From assembly GCA_040394635.1 (NCBI GenBank), contig JBEBRW010000025.1, forward strand, positions 1-64,000: DNA of 64,000 bases, written 5' to 3'. This document shows positions 39,811 through 49,306 of the stretch, in pieces. The translations under genes were made by a program, and so were the position numbers. Positions within the stretch are counted from its first letter, which is position 1; every line of letters starts with the position of its first letter. The notes below the pieces were generated by a model. The model saw nothing but the letters and a program-made list of their open reading frames with translations, did not search any database and had not been told where the DNA came from. The stretch comes from UBA5239 sp040394635. Its GTDB lineage: Bacteria; Verrucomicrobiota; Lentisphaeria; Victivallales; Victivallaceae.

Positions 39811-42480
39811 CTACTCCAGAATATCGGACGCGATATTGTTTGCGGTGAATTCGTATTTGCCGCTGCCCAGCTCGCGGGTGAAGCCGAATCGGGATTTGAG
39901 GCCGGTTATGCCGGTATCGATCACCGCGCGGCCTTCGCCGGGACCGTCGGAAGTGATGAGCACGATCCGGGAGCCGTCATTTGCGGTGTGGAGCTTCGCC
40001 TCGACTTTCGACGCGCCGGTCGAGGTGAGCTTGACCGGTCGCGGTTCCTGATCGGCAAGGAAGAACTTTTCGAGCCCGTTCAGCAGCTTGATGACATTGG
40101 CGACACGCGGCCAGAACCATTTGGATGAGCCCGGATCGCGCCGTTCCTGATGGGTGAAAACCGATTCATAAGCATAGAAGACAATGCCACGGCTGCGGAA
40201 GTTCAGCGCCAGCAAACACTGCGAGCGCATTTCCAGCTCGGTCGGATAGCGGAACTCTTCGTATGGGCGGTTCCGCTGGTAGATCCCCCAGTTGAAACAC
40301 TGCGGCACGAACCACTGGCCGAGGCGGCAGTTCTGCTGCCGGATTTCGAAACATTCACGGATCTGGCCCATCGACTGGTCCTTTTCCGTATAGATCGGAT
40401 ATTTGTCGATCATCAGGAAGTCGCCGGTCGGGGAAAAGAATGGATAATTCGTCGGCAGGTTGGTCAGGGTCGCGGCCGGGTGGTAGGGGTCGAGCTCACT
40501 CAGTCGGAAGCGCAGTTTCAGGGGCGCATCCAGCTTACCGACCGGTTCTTCGTCGGTGATGTAATAACCCAGCAGGGCGGGGTGGTCCTTGATGCCTGAG
40601 ATCAGTTGCGTGGTGATGTCGTCTTTGTCGGCAAGGCCGTCGAACAGCTTGATGTCATGCCGCATGGAACCGGTCAACTGCAGCAGGGACGGCATGACCT
40701 TGAGCCCATAACGCTGGAAGGTATCGAGGCTCTTGCGGAGGGCGGCCGTGCCGGTTGAGCCCTGATTGTCGGGGATTTTCATCGATAAACTGTGGTAAGG
40801 GATGACCATGTTGAACCCGGCGTCACGCAAGTTCCCGAGCGCGGTATCGGCCAGTTCCGGCGTGACCAGATACTCCGGCCGTTCCATGAAAATCCCGACG
40901 GGAAAGAATGGTTTACCGCTGACCGTCAGCCGCGCCGATTCGTCGATTTCCACCGCGTAATCCGGTTTCGGTCCTGCCGGTCGGACGAAGGGGAAGGCGG
41001 TTTCGGCGATGATTCTTTTCGTGGCGGTGTCGGCCAGTTTCAAATGCAGGTCATACCGGCCAGACGGCAGTTCGCCCAGCCGGAATTCGGCGGTACCGTT
41101 TTTGACCGGAGTGGAAAAGGTTTTGCCGTCGGCATAGGCGGCGAAAAGCCGCAGGTTTTCTTCATTATGCGGACTGCCGAAGTAGAGACAGAATTTCAGT
41201 AGGCCGTCTTTGTCGAGCCGCAGTGTCTTCGGCAGGATGGGATAGATGACCGGCGGCGCTTCGCCGCGCTCTTCGAGCAGGATATTGTCCCAGGTGACCT
41301 GACGGCAGACAAAACCGTTTTGCAGGAAGACTGCCAGTGATGATTCGTCGGCGGCTTCCGGCATGGAGAAGTCCAGCACGACCTCCGTCCAATCACATTC
41401 GCCGTTGACCACGGCGGGGCCCGGATAGTCACCGCTCAGCCATTTGCCGTCTTTCTTGAATTCGATGCCGAGGGCGCGTGGAGTGCGGCTGACGGCTTTG
41501 CCGTCTTTATCGGCGAGCCCCTCGATTTTGCACATGGCCGAGAGTCGGTAGTTTTTGCCTTTTTCGAGCTTGAGCGGGCGGCTGATGAAGCGATAGGGAT
41601 CACCGGCTTTGCGGGTGAAGGTGAGGGCGCCGGAGCCGGTCAGGCCGTCGCCGCGGCGGATCTGATAATTTTCGTGGAAATTGCGCCAGCCGCTCTTTTG
41701 CCCATCCTCGAAGTCGTCAAAGAAGATTGTCTTTTTCTGTCCCTCCGCGTCGTAGAGGCGATATCCGGCCAACTCGGGGAAAGCGGGTACCGGCTTAGGG
41801 GCCGCCGCCGCTTTCTCCGGTTCGACGGTTTCGATTTCCATGATTTTAATCCGTTCGATGGTGCCGTTGAATGGGTGGAAATGAGCATCGCTGCGGCTGC
41901 CGATGGCCGGCGCCATTGCCGGCGGGGCGACCGGTCCGCCGGGAGTTACCTTGCGGGTGAACTCGGTGCCACCGAGCGAAACGGCGATGCTGTCCCGCCC
42001 GTTGTATTCGGCGGTCAGGCGGTAGGAACGCCCCGGCTCGAGCACGATATCCGGCCCGGAGACGCTGGTGCTCTGTTCACCGAAACCGAAGGCGAAGCAT
42101 GGGCGGTAGCCATTGGCCGAGCGGCGCAGGAAAACGGCGAAGCCCTTGTGCCAACGGAGATCTTTTTTGCTGTTGTCCCAGACGTATTGAGAATCCCACA
42201 AGGTGTAGTCTTTGCTGTCGCTTTCGTCTTTGTTCAGGATGAAATCTGCTTCGAAGCGGAATGCTTCGGCCGGTGCAATCTTTTTGCCTTCGGCGGGCAG
42301 GAAACCGCATGGTTTGGTTTTGTCGGGTGGGACCGTCCGCAAACCCCGGTCGATGACGGTGGCGCCGCGTTTCCGGCCGGCCGGGGGTGTGCTTGCAATA
42401 AAATCCCATTCCCAGCTCTCGGCGGCGGATGAACTGCTCAGAGCGAGAAGCATCAAGGCGGTCATAATAAACCTGGACAT
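39811..42480 (-). CDS. Large secreted glycoside hydrolase with N-terminal binding domains
   Basis: The 889-residue protein begins with a signal peptide (MSRFIMTALMLLALSSSSAA). Residues 25-230 look like a concanavalin/LamG-type domain. About 245-410 is a carbohydrate-binding sandwich (TIFFDDFEDGQKSGWRNF, GSGALTFTRKAGD). The C-terminal half is a TIM barrel: PVGIFMERPEYLVTPELADT, MVIPYHSLSMKIPDNQG, LLGYYITDEEPVGKL with the likely acid/base Glu, and SRGIVFYAYES. It resembles clan GH-A enzymes (GH5/GH42-like) but I cannot assign a family. It is the third gene behind an IclR regulator and a pseudopilin, and it precedes the PocR-AraC gene. Confidence 0.75.
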   Translation of the reverse strand: MSRFIMTALMLLALSSSSAAESWEWDFIASTPPAGRKRGATVIDRGLRTVPPDKTKPCGFLPAEGKKIAPAEAFRFEADFILNKDESDSKDYTLWDSQYVWDNSKKDLRWHKGFAVFLRRSANGYRPCFAFGFGEQSTSVSGPDIVLEPGRSYRLTAEYNGRDSIAVSLGGTEFTRKVTPGGPVAPPAMAPAIGSRSDAHFHPFNGTIERIKIMEIETVEPEKAAAAPKPVPAFPELAGYRLYDAEGQKKTIFFDDFEDGQKSGWRNFHENYQIRRGDGLTGSGALTFTRKAGDPYRFISRPLKLEKGKNYRLSAMCKIEGLADKDGKAVSRTPRALGIEFKKDGKWLSGDYPGPAVVNGECDWTEVVLDFSMPEAADESSLAVFLQNGFVCRQVTWDNILLEERGEAPPVIYPILPKTLRLDKDGLLKFCLYFGSPHNEENLRLFAAYADGKTFSTPVKNGTAEFRLGELPSGRYDLHLKLADTATKRIIAETAFPFVRPAGPKPDYAVEIDESARLTVSGKPFFPVGIFMERPEYLVTPELADTALGNLRDAGFNMVIPYHSLSMKIPDNQGSTGTAALRKSLDTFQRYGLKVMPSLLQLTGSMRHDIKLFDGLADKDDITTQLISGIKDHPALLGYYITDEEPVGKLDAPLKLRFRLSELDPYHPAATLTNLPTNYPFFSPTGDFLMIDKYPIYTEKDQSMGQIRECFEIRQQNCRLGQWFVPQCFNWGIYQRNRPYEEFRYPTELEMRSQCLLALNFRSRGIVFYAYESVFTHQERRDPGSSKWFWPRVANVIKLLNGLEKFFLADQEPRPVKLTSTGASKVEAKLHTANDGSRIVLITSDGPGEGRAVIDTGITGLKSRFGFTRELGSGKYEFTANNIASDILE

Positions 42481-42500
42481 GTTTTTTCCTTTCTGGCGTG

Positions 42501-43277
42501 TCAGTATAGAATACGGACAACTTTGTTGACATTAAGATAATGGGAAACCCGCATCGAGCGGATATCCGCGCCGTTTTTCACCACGGCGTAGTAGTTGATA
42601 AGCTCCTCCGGATTAATCGAGCGGGCGTCACCGCCGATGGTGGCGAAGTTGACCCGGCCGCCGTGCACCGCATAGGCGTGGCCGTTGAAGTTGCTCTGGG
42701 ATATGCTGCCACCGGCGAGTGCACCCCAGAAATAGTCCGACATGCCGAGATAACTGGTATTGCTCGGCCAGGTCATCGAATCGACGAACCAGATGCGTTC
42801 GGAGGTGGAAATTCTCTGGCCTTTCGTATCCGCATTGTCCCAGCCCCAGTCGAGATCCTGGCTGTGCAGATTCATGCTGTAAGCCGCATTGTTGTTGTAA
42901 ATGGAGGCGTAGACCTGGAAAGGGCCGCCGGTGAGTTGCGCGGTGAGCGGGATAGAGGGACAGCGCAGTTCCGGTGAAGCATGCCTTGAGGTGGAGGTTG
43001 GGAAGTCCGGGATATACTTGCCGGCCCGCAGTTCTCCGGTCCAGGAGCCCCGGGTACTGCCGCGGCTGGCCTGGTTGTTGACCCAGTGGCCGTTGTGGTC
43101 GCTCAGATACATGGTGCCGGTCAGCGCCAACTGTTTCAGGTTGCTCAGGCACGAGGTTGCCCTGGCTTTTTCCCGGGCTTTGTTCAGCGCGGGCAGCAGC
43201 ATGGCGGCAAGAATGGCGATAATTGCTATCACTACCAAGAGTTCTATCAGTGTGAAAATTGATTTCCGTTTTTTCAT
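42501..43277 (-). CDS. Type II secretion-like pseudopilin (prepilin-type N-terminus)
   Basis: The 258-residue protein has MKKRKSI then FTLIELLVVIAIIAILA, the type IV pilin helix with Glu at +5; residue -1 is Ile, not Gly. The globular part includes SCLSNLKQLALTGTMYLSDH and ends with a VHGGRVNFATIGGDARSI segment, a degenerate form of the H-x-G-x-x-N-x-x-F-x-D-G end seen in this group. GGAG-type site upstream. It lies between the IclR regulator (42 bases upstream) and the 889-residue glycosidase (20 bases downstream). Confidence 0.88.
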   Translation of the reverse strand: MKKRKSIFTLIELLVVIAIIAILAAMLLPALNKAREKARATSCLSNLKQLALTGTMYLSDHNGHWVNNQASRGSTRGSWTGELRAGKYIPDFPTSTSRHASPELRCPSIPLTAQLTGGPFQVYASIYNNNAAYSMNLHSQDLDWGWDNADTKGQRISTSERIWFVDSMTWPSNTSYLGMSDYFWGALAGGSISQSNFNGHAYAVHGGRVNFATIGGDARSINPEELINYYAVVKNGADIRSMRVSHYLNVNKVVRILY

Positions 43278-43319
43278 CAGCGTCTCCTGCGATGAGATTT
43301 TATATTATGGTACAAAGAA

Positions 43320-44084
43320 CTATTCTTCACAGTGCCCGAGGGCGAACGAAATCGATTCCGCCGCCTGTTTCAATTTGGTGATCCAGTCATGGGTCAGGGA
43401 CGGCGTCCAGAGATTTTTATCGCGGGGCAGCATGACGCCGATGGCGCCCGCCAGACGGCCCCCGCCGTTGAAAATCGGCACCGCGATCCCCCCGAGGTTC
43501 GGTTCGATGGTTTCCGAGCTCATGGCATAGCCCCGGCGACGAATGAGTTCAAGCTCCTCCAAAAAAGCTTCTCGGGTGGTAATCGAGGAGGCGGTATAAG
43601 CGGTCCAGTTGCAGCGCTCCAGTACCTGCGGAAGCTCGGCCGGAGAGGCGTAGGCGGCACAAACCTGGCCGCCCTCGAAACAGTTGGGGACGTGAATGGT
43701 GCCGACCGTCAGGTCGTGCCCCGTAGCGCTGAGCTCGGCCAGTTCGCTGCTGACGATGATCGCCAAGCCCCGGAAATTGGCGTAGAGATAAATCGGCCGG
43801 GAAAGCTCCCGCATCAGCTGCCGCATTGACGGCTGTGCCACCGTCCGGAACCGCAGTTTGCGCAGCCGGGCATTGGAGAGGTTCAGAATTTTCAGGCTGA
43901 TCCGGTATTTGCTGCTGCCGGGAACCCGCTCGACGTAACCGGTTTCCGAGAGTGTTTTCAACAGGCGGCTGACATTGCTGTTCGGCAGGCTGAAATACTC
44001 GGCGAGTTCCTTGCCGGAACACTCTTCCGCCTTGTTCGCCATATATTCGAGGATTCCGAAACCGTTCTGCAAAGTACTGTTCAT
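43320..44084 (-). CDS. IclR family transcription regulator
   Basis: The 254-residue protein has an N-terminal winged helix (NGFGILEYMANKAEECSGKE, FSLPNSNVSRLLKTLSETGY) and a C-terminal IclR effector domain (TVAQPSMRQLMRELSRPIYL; RRGYAMSSETIEPNLGGIAV; GGRLAGAIGVMLPRD). IclR proteins bind aromatic acids or sugar acids and either repress or activate. It heads the pseudopilin-glycosidase operon and faces the SGNH esterase gene across a 266-base gap with promoters in both directions. Confidence 0.93.
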   Translation of the reverse strand: MNSTLQNGFGILEYMANKAEECSGKELAEYFSLPNSNVSRLLKTLSETGYVERVPGSSKYRISLKILNLSNARLRKLRFRTVAQPSMRQLMRELSRPIYLYANFRGLAIIVSSELAELSATGHDLTVGTIHVPNCFEGGQVCAAYASPAELPQVLERCNWTAYTASSITTREAFLEELELIRRRGYAMSSETIEPNLGGIAVPIFNGGGRLAGAIGVMLPRDKNLWTPSLTHDWITKLKQAAESISFALGHCEE

Positions 44085-44128
44085 CGATTTTCTCGTTAAA
44101 ATTTTCAGTATATAGAAATTCTAAAATA

Positions 44129-44265
44129 ATTATACTGCCCATTGCAAAAAAATCAATAGATAAACGTGAGAAATCCCGATTTTTCCGCGAAAAAAAATTA
44201 TTTTGTGTTTTTAACAGGATTATTTGTGGAATAAGTGTTGACATTTCCGGGTTTTTCGTTATAAT
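44129..44265. promoter_or_regulatory. Divergent promoters between iclR and the SGNH esterase gene
   Basis: Rightward: TTGACA (44238-44243) and TATAAT (44260-44265), both perfect, 16 bases apart, serve the esterase. Leftward: TTGATT (44151-44156) and TATAAT (44129-44134), 16 bases apart, serve the IclR operon. The spacer between is AT-rich. No clear IclR palindrome was identified by eye. Confidence 0.7.
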
Positions 44266-44350
44266 CAATAGTGACTTCCATGCATAAACTGCTTTGATTT
44301 CCTCCGTGATAAACCGGATATAACAACAAAAACAAGGAGTATTTATTGTT

Positions 44351-45487
44351 ATGACATTCTTGCGTATGACAACTTTATTATGGCTCATCGCCGGTGCGGC
44401 TATGGCAGATGATATCGGCAAGCTTGATCCCAATATGGCTATTCCGGTAATCAAAGAGGATGGTGTCGTATGGTATGCGGGGAGCAGCAAACCGTTCCGG
44501 TTGTCCGGTTTTCCCTGGTTTGAGCAGGATCGGGTTTTCCGGAGGCTTCCAATCAAAGCGCCGCATCCGTTTCCGGAAAGCGTGGAGACATTGGCCTGGC
44601 ACACCGCGGGCGGGCAGGTTTCATTCAAAACCGACTCGGAGAGAGTTCTGATCCGGGTAAAATTGCCCCGGAGCCGTTACATGTACCATATGGCTCCTAC
44701 CGGACACAGCGGCTTTGATTTATATATAGGCGAGCCCGGAAATAAAAAATTCTATGCCGTCAGCCGGTTGAACATCAAAAACAACAGCTATGAAGCGGAA
44801 TTGTTCAATAATAAAAACAAGGCAATGCGGGAGTTTACGCTGAATTTTCCGTTATACAATGGTGTCGATGAACTCCTGATCGGAATTGCCGAAGGGGCGG
44901 CTATCCTTCCGCCTTCGCCTTTTGCCGACAATAAGAAAATCGTAATTTACGGAGGTTCGACGGTGCAGGGCGCATGCGCTTCGCGTCCGGGGGCTTATCA
45001 TATGAGCATCGTCGGGCGGAAATTGAATATGGAGGTAGTCAATCTCGGCTTCTCCGGCAGTGGAAAACTCGAGCCTGAACTGGCGCGGACGATTTGCGAG
45101 ATCGAAAATCCGGCCGTGATCATTATCGAAGCCGAACGCAATGCCACTTACAAAGGCGTGGTCGCCAATCTGGAGAAATTCGTGTTGATTCTGAAGGAGA
45201 AATACCCTCGGACGCCGGTCGTGATCATGTCCGCCAACAAGCGCCAACTGGAAGCTTTCGGCATTAACAAGGAATACCGTGAAAAAAATCTGGCATTCAT
45301 GCGGGAACTGGCCGATAAAATGAAAGACCAAGGCGTTTATCTTTTCGACAGCACAGAGTTACTGGGAGAAGATTTTTATGAATGTACCGTCGACGGTACG
45401 CATCCAACCGACCTTGGCTTTTATCGAATGGCAGAAGGTTTTACTCCGTTTCTACGTGAAATTCTCGACCGGAACAGAATTGAGTAA
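44351..45487 (+). CDS. Secreted SGNH/GDSL-like esterase
   Basis: The 378-residue protein has a short signal peptide (MTFLRMTTLLWLIAGAAMA), an N-terminal beta-domain and a C-terminal SGNH hydrolase. Blocks are KIVIYGGSTVQGACAS (nucleophile Ser), NLGFSGSGKLEPEL (block II Gly), a block III-like IIIEAERNA and DGTHPTDLGFYRM (catalytic Asp-x-x-His). Such enzymes often remove acetyl or other acyl groups from polysaccharides, here probably working with nearby glycosidases. It has its own consensus promoter. Its 3' end overlaps the end of the convergent GH78-like gene by 36 bases. Confidence 0.88.
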   Translation: MTFLRMTTLLWLIAGAAMADDIGKLDPNMAIPVIKEDGVVWYAGSSKPFRLSGFPWFEQDRVFRRLPIKAPHPFPESVETLAWHTAGGQVSFKTDSERVLIRVKLPRSRYMYHMAPTGHSGFDLYIGEPGNKKFYAVSRLNIKNNSYEAELFNNKNKAMREFTLNFPLYNGVDELLIGIAEGAAILPPSPFADNKKIVIYGGSTVQGACASRPGAYHMSIVGRKLNMEVVNLGFSGSGKLEPELARTICEIENPAVIIIEAERNATYKGVVANLEKFVLILKEKYPRTPVVIMSANKRQLEAFGINKEYREKNLAFMRELADKMKDQGVYLFDSTELLGEDFYECTVDGTHPTDLGFYRMAEGFTPFLREILDRNRIE

Positions 45488-47029
45488 ATACTGTTTGGCG
45501 GGTTCCGGCAGCAGGTGGTGGCGCAGGAAGTAGCTTGGGGTGCAGCTCCAGGCGTGACAGGCACTGTTCAGCAGGACATCGTTGTATGGCGAGAAAAATT
45601 CATTTTCCGGCACATAGGCTTCCCAGAAGGTATCGGCGCCGTGGCGGACCATGCCGCCCCAGTAGCTCCGGATCAGTTCCTGCGCTTTGGCGGTCTGACC
45701 ACAGTGATACCAGGCGTCCAGCACATGGTGCCACAGGTACGGAGTCTGCGGACGTATTGCGTCGGCGTCGGCTTCCACGGCCGTCAGGGCGCGAACTCCT
45801 TCCTCCGGGGTCAGCACATCGGCCAGGATCATCCATGTCTGCGAGGCCCACGAGAGCTGTTGCGATTTGCCCGAAACAATCACGCCCCGGCCGCGGTCAT
45901 AATGATGCTTGCGGACGGCTACGCTCAGGCGGTCGGCTTCTTCGCGCAGCGCATCGCCGGATTCGCCGAGCAGCTCCGCCAGTTCCGCCATCCGGCGGCA
46001 GGCGTAGATATAGACGCCCTGCAACGGCATCTGGCGGTCCAGTGGACGGCAGTGGTCGATGAAGTTCCACCAGGTATCGGGGTCCTGGAAAATGCCGTTG
46101 CGGTCAATATGCGGACGGACAAAATCAAGCTGATGCAGCGCCAGCGGAAAAAGTTCACGGCAGATGGCTTCGCGGCCGCTGAATTTCAAGTGATCCAGCA
46201 GAGTCGGGCCGAAGAGCAGCGCGTAGTCGATGACTTGATTGCTCGGTTCCGGCGGGGTACGGTCGAACACCGCTCCCGGCACCAAGCCGTTTTTGTCGCT
46301 GCAGCCGGCGATCAGGTATAGACAGCGCTCGACCAGTTCGAAATTGCGGAAACTGACTGCGTTAACCATGGCCTGCAGCCGCAGGTCGCCGAGCCAGAGG
46401 CGGCGGTCGCGTTTGGGGCCGTCCTCGAGCACTTCCTGCATGCAACTGTGGAGCGTCTGCAGCCCGACGCGGTCGATTTCCCCGAACTCACCTTTGACAG
46501 TTTTCGGCAGTTCACCGGCGGAGCTGACGGCCATGACCCGCAACTGGTCGAAGCGTACCGCGCTCCGCCCGGCCAGCACCTCGATTTTCAGGTAGCGGAA
46601 GGCATAACGGCGCGGCAGACGATAAAGCTGGCCGGGTTCGTCGAAATTGACGACTTCGTCTTGTACCCAGGAACGGCAGAGCGTGCCGTGGTAACTGTCC
46701 CCCGGTGCGGTACATTCATAAGGCAGTTCGGCGAAGGTGAAGCGGACGCGTATCGGCGCGTCGAAAATCCGGTCGAAGGTCGACAGTGCCAGTTGCAGGT
46801 ACCCCACCAGGTGCCGCCCGAAATCCAGATAAAACGTATTGCCGGGCTCCCAGTAAAGTTCGTTGAACGGTTTCTCCGCTGCTCCCGGTTGCATCCGGCA
46901 GCGCTGCCAGGCCGCGGGATCGCTTAGCGGCACGACCAGGCCGAGCGGCTCGACCGTGGTGGAATTCAGGGCAGGGCGGCGGTTTGCTTTTTTCAGCCAG
47001 TTCTGGCGAGATTGGTAAAAATTATTCAT
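45452..47029 (-). CDS. GH78-like alpha-L-rhamnosidase
   Basis: The 525-residue protein lacks a signal peptide. The N-terminal part is a beta-sandwich (LYWEPGNTFYLDFGRHLVGY, RVRFTFAELPYE). The (alpha/alpha)6 barrel begins near EVLEDGPKRDRRLWLGDLRL, equivalent to the ED-x-P-x-R-E/D motif of GH78, with EAYVPENEFFSPYND towards the end. It is shorter than multi-domain GH78 enzymes, and the exact substrate is uncertain. ATG 47029 gives the family-like start MNNFYQSRQNWLKKANRRP. It is the last gene of an operon with a pseudopilin and another glycosidase. Confidence 0.78.
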   Translation of the reverse strand: MNNFYQSRQNWLKKANRRPALNSTTVEPLGLVVPLSDPAAWQRCRMQPGAAEKPFNELYWEPGNTFYLDFGRHLVGYLQLALSTFDRIFDAPIRVRFTFAELPYECTAPGDSYHGTLCRSWVQDEVVNFDEPGQLYRLPRRYAFRYLKIEVLAGRSAVRFDQLRVMAVSSAGELPKTVKGEFGEIDRVGLQTLHSCMQEVLEDGPKRDRRLWLGDLRLQAMVNAVSFRNFELVERCLYLIAGCSDKNGLVPGAVFDRTPPEPSNQVIDYALLFGPTLLDHLKFSGREAICRELFPLALHQLDFVRPHIDRNGIFQDPDTWWNFIDHCRPLDRQMPLQGVYIYACRRMAELAELLGESGDALREEADRLSVAVRKHHYDRGRGVIVSGKSQQLSWASQTWMILADVLTPEEGVRALTAVEADADAIRPQTPYLWHHVLDAWYHCGQTAKAQELIRSYWGGMVRHGADTFWEAYVPENEFFSPYNDVLLNSACHAWSCTPSYFLRHHLLPEPAKQYLLNSVPVENFT

Positions 47030-47042
47030 GCGGTGTTTTTCT

Positions 47043-47852
47043 TTACAATACGTTTTTGAGTGCGCCGTTTTCGGCATAATATGACTTGACCGTCCGGACG
47101 CGCGGCTGGGGTTCGCTGGCGGCCCAGGCAGCGATGCCGATGTCTGTTCGCTGCAGATACGCGGCGGTGGAAACTGTAGCCACGTGACCGTCCACGAACG
47201 CGAAATTGGCGGCGCCGCCGTGACGGGAATGCGGACCGCCGTACATGCTGGCTGCTGCGGTATCGTTGTAAAGGCAATTGTTGTATACGTTTGCGGACAT
47301 GTGCCACACGTCCGCGATCATGATCGCCTGGCTGGGCGGAACGGCTTCCATCGGCAACCCGCCCGCGATGAGTGTCGGCAGGAACGTGCTTTGTTTGAAC
47401 AGTGCCAGCGAGTAAGGGGCCACGGAGTTGTACGGGAATCCATAGGTGTAAATACCCATGCTGAGGCCGGCGCCGTGGTTGAGAATGGAGGTGTCGACCC
47501 GCACGGACGGGCAGATGAAAACTTTCGGCAAGTTGATATCCGCTTCGAGGCGCTCGGCGGCCGACATTGCCGCCAGCTGGGCGGTGGTGTAACCGCCCGC
47601 GTATTCCGCGATTTTGGCTACTCCGCTGGCGTTGTAGCGGTCATAGCCGCCGCCGTAATGGAGGAAAAATCCGTTGTTGTCGTCGCCATACTGCCACATG
47701 GCCATGGCTACCTGTTTCTGATTGCCTACGCAGTTGGAGGTTTTGGCGCGTTCGCGGGCTTTGTTCAGCGCTGGCAGCAGCATGGCGGCCAAAATGGCGA
47801 TAATGGCGATCACAACGAGGAGTTCGATGAGGGTAAAATTTTTCCGGTACAT
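47043..47852 (-). CDS. Type II secretion-like pseudopilin (prepilin-type N-terminus)
   Basis: The 269-residue protein starts MYRKN, then FTLIELLVVIAIIAILA with Glu at +5; residue -1 is Asn rather than Gly. The C-terminal half carries HSRHGGAANFAFVDGHVATV, the H-x-G-x-x-N-x-x-F-x-D-G-H motif common in the pseudopilin-like proteins of this phylum. GAGGCA is the ribosome site. It sits between the 413-residue glycosidase (18 bases upstream) and the GH78-like gene (13 bases downstream), in the same arrangement as the other pseudopilins here. Confidence 0.9.
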   Translation of the reverse strand: MYRKNFTLIELLVVIAIIAILAAMLLPALNKARERAKTSNCVGNQKQVAMAMWQYGDDNNGFFLHYGGGYDRYNASGVAKIAEYAGGYTTAQLAAMSAAERLEADINLPKVFICPSVRVDTSILNHGAGLSMGIYTYGFPYNSVAPYSLALFKQSTFLPTLIAGGLPMEAVPPSQAIMIADVWHMSANVYNNCLYNDTAAASMYGGPHSRHGGAANFAFVDGHVATVSTAAYLQRTDIGIAAWAASEPQPRVRTVKSYYAENGALKNVL

Positions 47853-47870
47853 GATTGCCTCCTGATAGTT

Positions 47871-49112
47871 TTATTTGGTATTGAATTTCAACAACATGGC
47901 TTTGCCGGGGCCGAGCGCGGCACCGGGTTCATAGGGCAGGATGGTGCCGGGCTGGCCGGCGGAAACCATTTGCACATTTTTCTGCGTGGTGCGGAAGGTG
48001 ATTGCCGGAGTTGCCGCCTCCACCAGATTGCAGTTCACGATCATGACATAACGGCTGCCGTCGTCCGGTTTGACGAAGTCGCCGACGAGGAATTTTCCGC
48101 CGTTGGCCGCCGCGATCAGGCTGTTCGCCGGGACGGGCTGTTTCTCCGGCAGATCCGCGGGGAAATGATAGGCGGCGGTCGATCTGAGCTGTTCCAGCAG
48201 CGGTCCCCAGTTCAAGAGCAGTTTATTGGCTTTGGCGAGGTCGTACCAGGAGGGGTTTTTGTTGCCCTTGGCGTCGACCGGGCCGAGTTTATCGTCCCAG
48301 TCGCCGGGGACCAGATAGGTGAAATAGGTGATTCCGCTCGCACCGTAGGCCAGCGCCGTGTAGGACTGGAACGCGAAATCCGCTTCGGTGGGAACCCGGA
48401 AATCATAATGCGCAGTCGCCAGGTTGATCACCTGAAAGGGCAGTTTGTACTTCTGCCCGAGCTCCCGGAAGAGCGACAGGTTGGCCCACATGCCGGGACG
48501 GACGTAGGATGGATCGAGGTTAACGCCGGGCTTGTAGATGCCGTAAAAATCGTAACTGATGAATTTCGGCTTGCAGATCTCGATAAATTGCTCGACGTAT
48601 TCGCGATAAGTACAGCCGAGCGCGGACTCCGGCGCGTAATTGGGGTTCAGGTTGATGTAGGGAATTTTGCCGGGGGCGTATTCGTTGACGAGTTCGATCA
48701 TCTGCGCCAGGCCCGGAAAATGCTTCGGCAGGGGTTCGTCGCAGATATAATAGCCGATGACCGCCGGGTGGTTCCGGGTCGCTTCGGCGAGCTCCTTGAA
48801 ACCCTGGCGGACGGATTCCACATCAAAATCTTCCCACTTGAACCAGGCGCAGCGTTTGTCGATCACATAAGCGCGCATTCCCGCCGCCCACACCGCGTCG
48901 AGCTGGTTTACGCTGACGAATCCGGGATTGGTCAGGCCGGCTTCCTTCATGCCGGCAAAGAGTGATTTGGGCTCGATGATCGAGAAGCGGTAGTTGCCGT
49001 CGGTGGCATTCCATGCCATAATTGAGAATTTCCAGGGGGTCTCCGGTTGTTGTTGCGCGGTGGCGGTGGCAAAGAGTAGGAGCGCGGCAGCAGATAAAAG
49101 AAGTTTTTTCAT
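47871..49112 (-). CDS. Secreted TIM-barrel glycoside hydrolase
   Basis: The 413-residue protein has a signal peptide (MKKLLLSAAALLLFATATAQ) and a single (beta/alpha)8 domain. Family-like segments are VIGYYICDEPLPKHFPGLAQ with the likely acid/base Glu in CDEP, KFISYDFYGIYKPG and YGASGITYFTYLVPGDWDDK. It resembles clan GH-A beta-glycosidases (GH42/GH5-like); family not certain. It is the first gene of a three-gene operon with a pseudopilin and a GH78-like enzyme, divergent from an AraC regulator 194 bases away. Confidence 0.78.
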   Translation of the reverse strand: MKKLLLSAAALLLFATATAQQQPETPWKFSIMAWNATDGNYRFSIIEPKSLFAGMKEAGLTNPGFVSVNQLDAVWAAGMRAYVIDKRCAWFKWEDFDVESVRQGFKELAEATRNHPAVIGYYICDEPLPKHFPGLAQMIELVNEYAPGKIPYINLNPNYAPESALGCTYREYVEQFIEICKPKFISYDFYGIYKPGVNLDPSYVRPGMWANLSLFRELGQKYKLPFQVINLATAHYDFRVPTEADFAFQSYTALAYGASGITYFTYLVPGDWDDKLGPVDAKGNKNPSWYDLAKANKLLLNWGPLLEQLRSTAAYHFPADLPEKQPVPANSLIAAANGGKFLVGDFVKPDDGSRYVMIVNCNLVEAATPAITFRTTQKNVQMVSAGQPGTILPYEPGAALGPGKAMLLKFNTK

Positions 49113-49237
49113 GAGTTCTCCAGTTGTCAGTGGTTGCTTTACATGTTAAATATACAGCGGGTCAATGCTTTTTTCATTCATATAAATATCAATTATTTGG
49201 ATTATCGTATCAATTTGCGGATTTTTGCGAATTCTGC

Positions 49238-49266
49238 TTGCATTTGTCCTTTGGAATCATTATAAT
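49238..49266 (+). promoter_or_regulatory. Promoter of the AraC gene at 49307
   Basis: TTGCAT (49238-49243) and TATAAT (49261-49266) are 17 bases apart and about 40 bases before the AraC start. The leftward operon promoter was not located with confidence; TTGACC around 49160 (minus strand) is a weak candidate. Confidence 0.6.
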
Positions 49267-49306
49267 AAGCATGAAATCAAACGAAAATATGGCTTGAAAT
49301 ATCACA

